Assembly (NCBI GenBank): GCA_013368315.1
Contig: JAACJM010000212.1
Span: 1 to 64,000 of the forward strand
Source of the DNA: Tetrapyrgos nigripes
Taxonomy: Eukaryota > Basidiomycota > Agaricomycetes > Agaricales > Campanellaceae
DNA: 64,000 bases
Direction: 5' to 3'
The notes beneath the pieces were generated by a model, which was not told where the DNA came from, did no database searches, and saw nothing but the letters and a program-made list of their open reading frames with translations. Each line of letters begins with the position of its first letter. The stretch's first letter is position 1. Of this stretch, positions 32,405 to 44,463 are shown in pieces. Made by a program: the position numbers and the translations under genes.

Positions 32405-35400
32405 ATGTCCGAGGTCAAGAGTGCTCAAGAGTTGATGCAACTGCGTGTGGAGGACGTAGTTGATGAATCGAGGTTGAGAAGGGCAGGATTACCAGCGATA
32501 GATGTCGAGAAAAGCAGGGATTTTGCTATTGAGATCACTCCTTGGGAGGTGAGTCAGTGTTCATTTTCGCAACGTCAAGGCATGGTACATATTTGGAGGG
32601 AAGCATTCCTTGTCTCAAGTTTCTTAAAGTCTGGACTGGGCAGTCTTTCTCGTCTGTAGATTCCTTTAGATCAGGCTTGACGCGTTGACAAGCTAGAATG
32701 ACTAGCGACCATGTTGCTCAGCTCCATGTTTTTGTTGACTCTGCCTATGATCCTCGTGCTCTTCATTTTCCTTGATTTGGCCAGTCAACTCTAGTCTTCA
32801 ATGACGGTGCTTTGGACATGGAACTCTGGGTTCTACACATGGTTAACGCATGTTTCTCCTCGTTCCTTGTCAGTTGACAGTCCGTGTCAGAAAAAGTCGT
32901 CATCTTTTCCCATCTTTTCTAAGTAAATCTGTTTTGAGTACAAGAGGTCTGATGCGCTTATTCCAACAGCATCCGTCCCCGCCACCTTCGCCACCTTCAC
33001 CGCCTTCGCCGCCTCCAAAGGATTCTAGAGTTCGTTCTCGAGCTCGTTCATTTTCCAAGAAGTCGTTAAGCAACCTGCGGGGCAGCCATTCCAATACACA
33101 TCTTAATTCAAGCCGGCCTTCACTACCTATAAGCAACAACTCTTCACAATCTCAACTCATGCTCTCCATTTCGTCTTCAACTTCACAAAATTCCCATTCT
33201 CCGTCTTCCCCTAAACGAGAGGTCCGAAAGACCAAATCCTCGTTCTTCCCTAAACAACTATCCAGCATCTTACCTGGACGCCGTTCCAAGAGTCGTTTAC
33301 GTGCCGAGCCTGATGATATCGAGCATCCCTCTCTCCGGCCCAAAACCCCACCCCTTCCTGACAGATACATATCTTCTTCAGAGAGAGGACATGGTAGGAG
33401 AACCAAACATTCCTACCCGCGTGGATCTCTCAGTCAGCCCCATTCCCCTACTTTCAATGACGACTATGTCATACTAGACACCAACATCGAGGAAATGGAC
33501 GGTATCGTCAGCTCCACTGTCCTATCCTCCACCACTGCTAGCGGGAGTACATCACCCACAAGCGCCAGCGCCAGCGCCTTTGACTCATCCTCATACAGTC
33601 AGTCTCTATCTGACAAAATGTCATTATCATCCTATCCAACACCCCAATCTTTCCTTTCTTCATACGAGTTTCATAACCCAAATCCATTTTCAACCACCCC
33701 TGGCCCTCGACTGTTTTCGCCCGAAGCGGCTAAACGTATAGCTGCTATGGCCGATGCACAGATATCTCCGAAGACTATTATCCCGAGATCTCAGCGAATA
33801 CCTCAGATCACTATACCCAGACTTCCAGATGGTCATAACCATGAACATCACTCGGATAGTCCAACCAAGGCTTCCTGGACAGCACCAGAAAGTTGGAAAG
33901 TTGCACCAGAGGTACCAGAGGTGGAGACTCCTGGAGAAGAGGGTGGTTCGAGTGCGGAAGAAGATTTCTTTTCCCGTTCTTCTAAAGGGTCAAAATGGTC
34001 TTTACTGAATGATGTCGTCATGGATCAGGGAATTCCTGAGGTTCCTGATACGTTCAGTCTGGATGGGTCAGAGGCTGGGCACGGGAGAGGGTCAGTAGTA
34101 GGCGGGCTCGAGAGATTGAGGGAGGGAGAGCAACGCCCGTCTACTACTGCTGCTTTTTCTGGCATTGGTTCCACATTAATGAATGGTGTCGTACCTAGAA
34201 AAGGCAGCGACTCCAGGAGTGTTAGCACCAGGTCCAGCAGTACGGCAGCTGACAGCTACCTCGGCCTTCAATCCGCTTTACGGCGACCACAAAGATCCGT
34301 GCCTCAGTTGAAGGAATTCCAGCTCAAGATATTTCGAGCTGATAAACGGTCTCATACTGTCAGAATTGGATTCCAGATAACCGTGAAAAGTTTGACAGAG
34401 GCACTTAGTTCGAAAAGCGCGGTTCAGGATAACCTGAAGGACCATAATCTTTTTCTGGTTGAGAATGGGAGAGGTGAGTTTTATGCATTACGCGACCGGA
34501 CTTTGACGTTGATAATGCTAATGTAGAGCGGATACTTGGTCCTTCGGAAAGGCCTTTGGATATTGTAAGGAGAAGACTGGAGATGGCTGGGTTCGATATG
34601 AGGGAGGGCAGGGATGTGTTAGGGATAGACGGGTTGTCTTTTCTCCTCAAGTTCGTCTACAAAGACCAAGCATTGGGCCCTACGGTATGTCCATCTCTTG
34701 CATCATTCCTCGCGAGCCCGAATAATTTGTTGCCCATCACTCGACAGCCGCTAGACCTCGGTGACAACTTTGAACTAGTTGACCTCGATAACCGCGGACT
34801 ACGGACTATTCCTATAGTCCTTCACCAGAAAGCAGATCAAATTTACGCACTCCGTCTTTCTGGCAATCCCATGCTCAACATCCCGCTAGATTTCATACAA
34901 TCTTGCACCTCACTCGGTGAACTTCACATGTGCAATATGGCCTTGAAGAGAGTGCCCCACAATGTCCAATACTGCGCACCACTCACCCGACTTGATGTCT
35001 CCAATAATCGTATCGCAGATCTGACAGAATCGTACTTGGAGAAGATCACTGGTCTGCAGACTCTCCTGATACAGAACAACCGTCTGGATGACCTCCCTTG
35101 GCACTTTCCCCGTCTCCGTTCTCTGAAGAAGTTGAACCTGTCGAATAACAGGTTCAAAGATCTTCCCGTGGTCCTCTGCAAACTCGAGAACCTTCGTGAT
35201 CTCGACATTTCTTTCAACATGTTGACCTCATTGCCTCGGGATATTGGGAGGATGGTGAATCTCGAACGCTTGGTCATGGTTGGAAACGACGTGACGAGCT
35301 TACCGAACGAATGCGCAGAGATGGTGAATCTTCAAAGTCTAGACTGTCGGTGGAATCTCATCAAGGATTTGGGTGGGATCACTCTACTTCCCAATCTGGA

Positions 35401-38400
35401 GGTTCTCAACGCGGAACATAATGCGTTGCAGGAGTTTGCATTGTTTGGAGGCCCAAAACTCCAGCACGTTCATGTATCTCATAATGAGATTAGTCGTGTC
35501 ACTTTCGTCCCCGGACCCGTCGCTCGCCCACCCTATTGCTTAATCACCCTAGACATATCCCACAACAAACTTTCTACCATAGACGACTCAGCGATCGCTC
35601 AGCTTCCCCTGCTGCGCACGCTGAGGTTGGATCACAACACATTCAAATTCCTACCTGAAGCTATTGGGTCGTTTAAATGGCTTGAGACGCTCTCCTGTTC
35701 GTATAACGGTCTTGAGAGCATTCCGCCGTTTATTGGAAAACTGCAGAAATTGGAGACGCTGGAGATTCATAACAACTGTTTGACGGACCTTCCCATCACG
35801 CTGTGGAATTGCGAGTCTCTGAGGACTCTCAATGCGACGTCCAACTCGATATCTGCTTGGCAATACCCTCCAATACCTTCCCCTGCCCATTCCATAGCCA
35901 TTGCCTCGGGAGATCCGCTTTCATCCAGCGCCTCCTTGAGGAAAGGGTCCACTACGTCCCAGATGAGCAGTAGTAGCAATAATGTTCATCCCTGTCACCC
36001 ACCTCTTACTCTTTCGCTGGAGAAGCTTTACCTCGGAGAAAATCGCATTCATGATGATCTTCTTTCTTATCTCATGTTGCTACGAGAAATGAAAGTCCTC
36101 AACCTTTCATTCAACGATATAACGGAACTGCCGTCTACCTTCTTTAGGAGTTTTCATCGATTGGAGGAGTTGTATCTCAGCGGCAACAAGATCCAGACTA
36201 TCCCGACAGAAGACCTCCCCAAGCTCACACATCTCTCTATCTTATACCTTAATGGCAATAAGATACAACATCTTCCCCAAGAGCTCGCCAAAGTGAGATC
36301 CTTGACGGTACTCGACGTTGGGAGCAATGTTCTCAACTACAACATCAACAACTGGGAGTACGACTGGAATTGGTGAGCTTACCATGATTTTTTTGTTGTC
36401 GAAGCACTGACTAATATGTATTCTCTGCAGGAACTTTAACAAGAATCTGAGATACCTCAATCTCTCGGGTAACAAGAAGCTTCAGATCAAGAACGATGGG
36501 ACTGGGCCTGATGGACGCCGGCAAAGTCATAGTTTCGATCTTCCGGGTGATCCAGAAGATCCATTAACCCTCGCTGGCTTTACTGCTCTCAAGCAGTTGC
36601 GGGTCCTGGGTCTCATGGATGTCACTATCATGACAACAGTCAAAAGCGTTGACATTCCCGACGAGAATGCAGACAGGCGTGTACGGTCTTCCGAATCCAC
36701 TGTATTGGGTATGGCATACGGCATTGCCGACTCCCTCGGTAAAAACAATTACCTGAACATGCTCGACCTCGTTCACGCATTCCCTGAACGTCCAGGCGAA
36801 GCTGTATTTGCCATGTTTGGACGTTCTGTCCCTGGAAAAACCTACCACTTCGTACCAGCGGGAACTTGATCCCCAAATTTCTCCACGACAACTATGTCAA
36901 GGTTTTTCGTTCTCAGCTTGACAGTCCCGAGTTGAAAGGCAGGGTCCCAGAAGCACTTCGACGATCATTTCTGAAAGTGAATCATGACCTCCATAATTTC
37001 TTGTTCGGTCGGAAAGCCACTGAGACGGAAACTGAGACGGAAACTGATACGAAAATTGTTCAGAGAGGTGGTGCTTCAGGAGTGGTGGTGTATATTGCGG
37101 GGAAGAAGCTGTTTGTTGCTAATGTCGGGGATGCGTTGGCTGTGATTTCACGGGGCGGTGTCGCGCATTCGCTGTCCAAGAAGCATGATCCTTATAGCGA
37201 AGGCGAGTTGCGGCGAATCAGGGCTGCAGAAGGTTGGGTGTCGCAGCAAAGTGGACTCATCAACGATGAAGCAGATGTTTCGAAATCATTTGGGTTCTTC
37301 CACCTTCCATACCTCGTCAATGCTCGTCCAGATGTTTTCGAATGGGACTTGTCAGCTTTGGACGAGTTCGTTATCGTGGGGACTCCTAGTCTTTGGAAAT
37401 TCGTTTCCTTCCAGACGGCTGTGGAGATAGCCAGACGAGAGGACTACCCAATGATTGCTGCTCAAAAGTTGAGGGATATTGCGTTGAGTTATGGAGCATG
37501 TGGAACCACGATGATCATGGTCATATCTGTCGCCGATTTGTTCAACCAGACAGATGAATCTCGGACACCCAAGACATCCTTACTGGATGCAAACGTCTTC
37601 AAAAGTCTTCCTAGGGTTCCAAGAGACCCAAGAGACCAATTTGGGAGCGAAGTCCCTGCCCCAATCGGTCATCTTGCCCTTGTTTTTACCGATATACGAA
37701 ATTCTACGCACTTGTGGGACGTCAATGACGGTATGAAGACTGCTTGGCGTTTGCATAACAACCTTTTACGCAAGTTGCTGCGACTTTGTGGTGGATACGA
37801 GGTCAAGACTGAAGGTGATGCGTTCATGTGCGCATTCCCTACGTCATTGGAGGCGGTATGGTGGTGTTTGTCTGTACAGGAAGAACTGCTGAAGGAGCCC
37901 TGGCCAATGAATTTGCTACAATGCGACGATGGTAGACCTATCTATGAGCCAGGAGGAAGACTCGTCACACAAGGTCTTGCTGTCCGCATGGGTATCCATT
38001 GTGGTACACCTCTATGCGAACGTGACCCAGTAAACCACAGAATGGACTATTTCGGTCCAATGGTCAACCGTGCTGCTCGAGTTAACGGAATCGCCCTAGG
38101 TGGTCAAATTATGTGCAGTGCCGACGTTATGCGCGAGATTCGCGCCAAAGTGTTTGGCGATGGACCTTCTACACCTTACTCTGATCATCAAACCCAGCAA
38201 GCCATCAATTCTATTCGTCAGATTGGTGTCGCTCATTTCCTCGTTGGGGAGGTGAAGCTCAAGGGTCTCGAATTGCCAGAGATGGTCACGGTCATCTACC
38301 CGAAAGCTTTAGCATATCGACACCAGATACAGGATTATCTCGCTGCTCCGGCGGATTGGTTCAGTTGTTGGGCAAAACCGCAGGTGTCGGAGATACGGCA

Positions 38401-38875
38401 GTTGGGTACGATTTGTCTTCGACTGGAAGCTTTGGCTAGTCAGCGGATTTTCCGTGACACCGGTGACCGGAAAGCCAGCGTTCAGAGTCGGGAACGACAA
38501 CCTAGTGTCCACAACTTGGCGCCCACACCTAGTGATGATCAAACTGCGACTCCACCGGATGAAGAGCAAGAGCAAGAGCAAGAGCCAGAGGAGGAACTGT
38601 ACCTTTATGGAGATTCCAACCTACTACTCCCTACCCTTACAGACAAGTCGTCAGATAGAGACATGACAATGGTTCTGGATATGCTTGTAGGAAGGATTGC
38701 GAATGCTGCATCGAGGTTGGTGGAGAGGACTCAGACACTGGATATGAAGGATTCGTTAGCGACTGTTTTGTTAGAGCGGGGTGAGTTGGATGAACGGACG
38801 TTGCAGTCGATATTGGGCATTTTGCAAGATTTAAATTTTCCTCCGCCGAGGGCAAGACCACCCTCTGCATCATAG
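32405..38875 (+). CDS. Adenylate cyclase, Cyr1/Uac1 type (one apparent frame break)
   Basis: Makes cAMP from ATP; in fungi it acts downstream of Ras and G-alpha to drive PKA. Exons 32405-32548, 32874-34473, 34527-34684, 34748-36372 and 36431-38875 give about 1990 aa if one base is restored. Order: Ser/Pro-rich N-terminus; Ras-associating domain near 530-610; some 20 leucine-rich repeats near 640-1200; inactive PP2C-like domain near 1270-1500; class III cyclase domain near 1585-1770 with metal-binding Asp in VFTDIRNSTHLW and Asp in EGDAFM; C-terminal cyclase-associated-protein-type helix region. Between 36830 and 36866 the frame shifts by one with no acceptable intron; one more A in the A5 run at 36836-36840 would fix it. 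The 63-nt intron at 34685-34747 is in frame and may be retained. The first exon is the least certain. Confidence 0.9.
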
Positions 38876-39219
38876 CTTCAGTTTCTTTTTTCTTTTTTCT
38901 TTTCTTTGCTCTCGGTTCATTGCTTACTCTACAGACTATCATCTCTTCTTTCATCATTGTCGCTGTCGTCATAAGATTATTACATAGTTCTCGGGTTTTG
39001 TATGTACATGCTCTTTTGTTATCAGTATTTCTCTGTATTTTTCTAGAGGGTTTTTCTACCTTTTTTACATTCCATACTATGCAATGTACCATATCTTCAA
39101 TTGCAACCAGACAGTACACAAAATAATTCTTCTGGATATACCAAAGCTCAAGTCCAAGCTGCATCATGTACATATCATAAGATCGTATATACCGTGTCAT
39201 ATCATCATCAAAAAGCTAA
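38876..39219. other. Convergent 3' intergenic region
   Basis: It begins with a T-rich stretch (38880-38910) after the cyclase stop and ends at the stop of the small minus-strand gene. No gene is seen. Confidence 0.4.
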
Positions 39220-39796
39220 CTAAGCTGTCCCTAACCATCTAAGAAAACGATTTTGCCTAGTGAGCAAGTCATCGTGAGGTAGAATCCCAAAGTGATCGTT
39301 ATAGAACTGGATGAAACCGAGTATGATGTCGTGGGTTAAGGGGATATTAACGTCGATAGTGCCATTACTCGGGGCTGACCCGATATTAGGGATATCCTCG
39401 GTAGAAAAAGGTGCTAATGGCATGGCACAGTAATCCTCAGGGAGGACTGCGTTGGCCAGATGTACCCCGTCTCCCGCACTCTGCCAGTGAGTAAGGCATC
39501 GACAATGACAATGATAAGGCGGCGTGCATAATGTGCGTACGAACGAATAAGTACTGTACCACCGACGAATGAATTGAACGGCTAAAAAAACCCACCTCCT
39601 TCCGAGGTAACACCATCACTTTGCTGCCCGACAGTACACCCTCGTAACTGTTTATAGCCCAATTTCTCCTCCGTATCTGCATGTTTATGCTTTTGGTTTG
39701 GAGAAGGTCGGAGTCGCCGACTTTTGCTTGTCGCTCTGAAGCGAAAGAATGATCATTCAGCAGAGGACGTCCCTGCGATTCGTGTAGACCTGGCAT
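39220..39796 (-). CDS. Hypothetical protein
   Basis: Exons 39596-39796 and 39220-39480, with a 115-nt intron (donor GTGGGT, acceptor CTGGCAG), give 153 aa. The second exon looks like real coding sequence (DIILGFIQFYNDHFGILPHDDLL ends a balanced, domain-like stretch), but I do not recognise the family. The start at 39796 is the first ATG of the frame; an upstream exon is possible. No signal peptide or membrane segment is seen. Confidence 0.45.
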
Positions 39797-40408
39797 GAAG
39801 AAGTACAGCAACTAGCGTGTGCTGATGGTGAGGAAGAGAGCTAGGGAGCTAGGGCGCTGCTAGTAGTAAATGATCGGGGAAGTTACCGAGGACGGTTAAC
39901 AAAAGTCGAAAAGAGAGATTGTCTTTATACCCGTCCAAACTATTGGAAGTGCCGTCTTTGCTGCTCTGCTTCCGTAAGTCATGAGAACATTGGTCAATGA
40001 ACGAAGATTGAAAAAGACTTGCATCGATAAAGTAGCCGGGAGCGACCCCTTCAGGCAGAATTGAGGTCTATGTCGGATCCGATTATGAGAAGCCAAAGCT
40101 ACAAGTCGAAGACAAAAGGTACCGAAGTCCCAAATCGTTGATATGATCCCAAAGTGATGTCTGTCAGTTTCGGCGCGGTAGCGGCAGCTAAGGGTGGTGC
40201 TTCCGTGCATGAATGTGCATGAGTACTTATGGATACATACCTATCAGGACCTGGTGGCGCAATGCCAAACCTCAATGCGAAAGAGAAATGCCAAACGCGT
40301 CAGAGTCACGTGCTCCGTTGCAAGCGCGTACTCCTTTTGTTCTTTGTGCACAAAGTGGGGTCGCCTTGTTCTTTTACAGCTTGACTCTCAGCTCTTTACC
40401 ACCACCTC
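39797..40408. other. Divergent intergenic region
   Basis: It lies between the starts of the hypothetical gene (minus) and the nuclease gene (plus), so it should contain both promoters. A 104-codon minus-strand frame at 39896-40210 has no domain and is not called. Confidence 0.4.
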
Positions 40409-41721
40409 ATGAAGCTCTCCGCTGTGTCTGCACTGCTGGTCGGCTGTCTCAGCGCCCCAGGAGTCTTTGCTTGGGGGGCAGCAGGTAAGTTAGAGTCTTG
40501 TCTTTGTAGTGAACGTCGACTCACTTGTCAAAGGACACGAAATTGTTGCTACTATTGCCCAGATACATCTCCATCCTACAGTGCTTCCCAAGCTCTGTAC
40601 AATCCTCAATTACACCTCAACGAATCCTAACGAGCCTCAATGCCACCTCGCTCCAATCTCCACTTGGGCTGATAGGTTCAAGTACAGGATGAGGTGGTCT
40701 GCAGCTTTGCATTATGTTGGTGCTCGTGACGACTATCCATCCAAGACATGCGCGTTTCCCGGGGAACATGGATGGGCCGGCTCTACGGACAAAAACGTGC
40801 TCGGTGGTAAGCAGACGTTACTACGTGCTCTATAATGGATTGAATACTAACCCATCTGCAGGTATACATAATACCACGTATCTATTGGACGAATGGACTC
40901 AGGGCACATCCTCGGTCCATGTTGCCGATGAAGCTTTGAGGTTCCTAGTTCACTTTATTGGTGACCTTCATATGCCTCTGCATTTGACTGGCAGAGACCG
41001 GGGAGGGAATTCTGTCAAGGTTTTGTTTGATGGGAGACAAACCAGTGCGTCGTTGTTGTTTCTTTCTTCGTTGTTCTTTCGAAATCTTGACGACGCAACT
41101 TTCGTAGACCTTCATTCATTATGGGATGGACTCCTCATCGCCAAGACCCTCCGTACCGTTCCTCGCAAGTACGACCACCCTCTTCCCCTTCCCCAAGTCG
41201 AATATAACCTCCGAGGTGCAATCTACGACTCTTGGATCCGTCGTATCATGTGGGAAGGTATTCTCGGAGAATGGAAAGACGAAGTTTCCAGTTGGTTAAC
41301 TTGCCCAGTTCCCGAAACCCAAGTCACTGCTGAGAGCCAACCTATGGTCCCAGCGTCAACATCGACCTTCGGCTACACGTGGAACAGCATCATCTCCCTC
41401 TGGAACTACCTCTCTACCTCTGTTTCTGCCTCTTTTTCGCCTACAATCACCGAAGTAAGCGACACCGAATCCCTCTGCCCTCAACACTGGGCCCAACCTA
41501 TCCACAAACTCAACTGCGATTTGGTATGGCCTGCTGCATTGGATGAACCACCATACATTCAAGCCCAGGGCCATGGATATGGACATGATGATGACCACGC
41601 ATGGCTTTCTCCCGAGGACGAACTCGCCATGTTTGACAACTCTGGTCGGTTCGTTGGTACTGGCGATAATGACCAAGTAGATACAACCTCGGGTCGTGGT
41701 CGTGGTCGCGGCGGAAATTAA
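40409..41721 (+). CDS. Secreted S1/P1-type nuclease, ending at an early stop
   Basis: Exons 40409-40484, 40534-40806, 40862-41044 and 41108-41721 give 381 aa. The enzyme cuts single-stranded nucleic acids using three zinc ions. After signal cleavage at VFA|W the mature protein starts with Trp1, and His6 follows (WGAAGH), both zinc ligands of the P1 family. The other ligands are visible in WADRFKYRMRWSAALHYV, FIGDLHMPLHLTGRDRGGN and LHSLWDG. The frame stops with TAA at 41719 after a GRGRGRGG stretch, but it stays open in the same phase for 60 more codons that match the family C-terminus. Either the gene is truncated by a nonsense change, or a weak 75-nt in-frame intron (GTTCGT at 41649 to AAAG at 41723) removes the stop. 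All metal ligands precede the stop. Confidence 0.88.
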
Positions 41722-41904
41722 AGCCCATATCTCGAAATGGACACCCCAGAGTACACAGGTGTCATTGCTGATCAACGAATCCTCGAAAAGTTGATGGCTC
41801 AAGGAGGCATTCGACTTGCTGGTGTGCTTAATTCGTTGTTTGCGGATGATGATGGGCTGCAGGAGGGAGGAGATAGGAAGGTGTTGAGCGTGTTTATGGA
41901 CTAG
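41722..41904 (+). pseudogene. Nuclease C-terminal coding sequence beyond the TAA
   Basis: In phase with the upstream frame this stretch encodes YLEMDTPEYTGVI, EKLMAQGGIRLAG and a terminal LNSLFAD, the last helices of S1/P1 nucleases, and ends in TAG. It is either an orphaned tail or the true last exon. Confidence 0.65.
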
Positions 41905-42182
41905 GACGATTTGGGTTTTCTTTGAGTGAAGGGAAATCGAGCTAATACCCTTTGCATTCTTAGCGCCCTCACAATGTCAGACATGGACTTGTATTTTCTG
42001 GAATTCTCTTCCATTGTTAATAAGCTTTTTCCTTTAGAAATGTGTATTCATAGAGACTATCAATGTACTTAGAAAATTTACTGCAGTGGAACAATCTACA
42101 AACCGAAAAGGTACTATTGATACAGCAATATGGATAGAGATGCACACCAAGCCACACTCCAACCTCCACTCTAACCACTCCT

Positions 42183-44463
42183 TCAAAGCCCAACAACACT
42201 ACTCTTCGCCGGTACACTCACCTCATACTGTAAACTCAAATTCAACGTCCCCAATGGCGGAACCTCACAAATCCAATTCAACTTTCCATTCTTCCCCAAC
42301 GCTTCCACATCCACACTCGGATCATCCGATGCATCCCATTGAGCAATAACACCTTCACCCACTGGAATTTGTCCCTTTGAATACGAAGGTGTTATCGGTA
42401 TGGCGAGTGGGGAGGTACTCGCTGAGCTGCTATTGGGTGAACTACTCATGAGACTCATTCGTTTTGTTCTGGGGGATTCGTTGGGGTTGGAGGGGAAGGA
42501 GCTTATACCGGATGAGGAGTTGCCGGGGAGACCGCTGCTGGGTGCACTACCGGGACCGTGGGCGCCTGCTCCAGCTCCCGCTCCCGCTCCTCCTCCTTGG
42601 CCTGACGATGGCCCTGTGGCTTGAGCTGGAGGTTTCAATGAAGGGTTCATAAGCTTCACAGTTATCTGCGCATCTTCTGAGACGGGGATCTGATCGATAA
42701 TTTTGAGAGATGTGATAGGGACTGATTTGGTGTTGTGGACGATAATACGTTGGGTGTAGGTGTGGTTGGTGACTTTGTTGTAAAAACCAGTCGTGGAAAT
42801 GATCTTCTGGAGTGGGAGGTAGTTTATACGGACCGAAGGGTCGAGACTGGGAATAAAACATATCGATGAGTTGAGCGAATATGTGAGAGACATTTGGAGG
42901 GACATACCCTAACGGACAATCAAAGCTCTCATTCGGACTGACAGCAGGAACATTGATCTTGGAAATGAAGCTACCGTCCACGTATACACTGGCTTTACCA
43001 GCCAACATTGTATATTCTGACGAATTCTGTATCTTGGCCTGTATACGACGTTATTCACGCCAAAAACGTGTAAAAACCTTTCAATCTACTCACCTTCAAA
43101 GCAACCTTTGCCTCTTCTTTGGGTACCGCAACCCAGCTCATAGCAGCTCCCAAATTCAGTTCCACAATCGTAAAACTTCGTTCTCCAGCATTCGAAGGAA
43201 TGGTCACAAGGCCTGGGACTTGAAATGTCGCACTGACGTTACCCTTTGAGGATACGGCACTCGTTGCTTGAACCATTCGAGGTACGCGGCTAAAGTGCGT
43301 CAAAACGCCCATCATCCGAGTCTTCGTCTTCTTCTTCTATACTAGCTTGAGCTGTCCCGCTCCGACTCAAAGCACTCTTGAGCATTGCATGCGGGGAGCA
43401 GAAGGTGCAGCAGGAGCAGCACGGGCAGGAGGAGGTGGTGGTGGTGGCATAGGCCGGTACATTGAGAGTTTCCATTCGTGTAGAGTAGGAAGGTCAAAAC
43501 CATAGGTCGGTGTCGCGGTTTCCAGAGTCAGAGGAACGTTGTCCCAGGACTGTGGGTGTGATGAGAAACAGTAGAGAGAAATTTGATTTTACGGGAACAC
43601 GCACCTCCCCAGTATTCTGATCAACAATAGCTTTGTACACCAATGTGACAGGTGTAGCCTTTAACTCCATATCGACACGGATATCATATCCAGCTCTCCA
43701 CCACGCAGAATGGACAGCTGAAAAGGCTGTGAGTAAGACAGGTATGTACAAGCAGACAGCTTGACACATACCATATACAAGCACAAGCTCGATGCTACTC
43801 TCACTCTCCGCGTAAACCCCGATGGAAACGCGTACACCATTATCCCTCGGATGTTTAGGGGCATTAGCTTCCTCCTCCTCCTTAATCTTCTTATCCAGAT
43901 CTTTAATCTCCTTCTCCAGCGCAATCACTTTATCATCAAGCTTCTCAGCTGTACTCTCATAGCCATTCATAAGATCCCCGAGTTGACCTACATTGACGTG
44001 CTGTATGTCCATTGTGCTGAACAGCTTTTCGAGTGAGGCAAGGGACTTTCTGCATCTGCCAAGGGCTTTCTCTGCACGTTGTTTCTGATCAAGAAGTCGT
44101 TCAAGCTCTTGGCTGTTCGGGACCGGAGGAGGCACAGGAACGTCTGAGACATTGACATCTTGAATGGTGGCTTCTCCTCCTTGACCTTGGACCCTGAAAA
44201 GTTTTAGATGAGGATTTTTAGCGGAAAAAAAATGAAAATGTTTCCAACGCACCTTAGAGACTCCCTATCCATAACAGACGGTAACCCATTAATCACAATC
44301 TGATTTTGCCCAATATTCACGAGAAGAGTATATGAGCGAGTTATTTCGGCACGACCAGAGTACAAAGCGACGTTGGTGATCTTGCTGTTCTCCACTGATG
44401 CAATCTCGATGGTATGGGGCTCGAAGCTGGTGGTGGAATCGATGCTCGCTCGCCTTGGGACAT
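42183..44463 (-). CDS. DUF4139 (mucoidy-inhibitor-like) protein
   Basis: Exons about 44253-44463, 43772-44193, 43605-43717, 43376-43549, 43094-43321, 42908-43038 and 42183-42846. The product is about 647 aa if one base near the start is restored. The N-terminal DUF4140-type domain (ITNVALYSGRAEITRSY; GLPSVMDRESLR) is followed by a coiled coil (about residues 90-165, LDQKQRAEKALGR ... KEIKDLDKKIKEEEE) and a DUF4139 domain whose late blocks are KASVYVDGSFISK, IIVHNTKSVPITSLKIIDQIPVSED and GKLNWICEV. The family's function is unknown. The only upstream ATG (44463-44461) is one base out of phase with the conserved frame. The intron near 43322-43375 is weak (donor GTGCTT) but needed to skip a TGA. 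A Gly/Ala/Pro-rich insert lies in the last exon. Confidence 0.82.
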
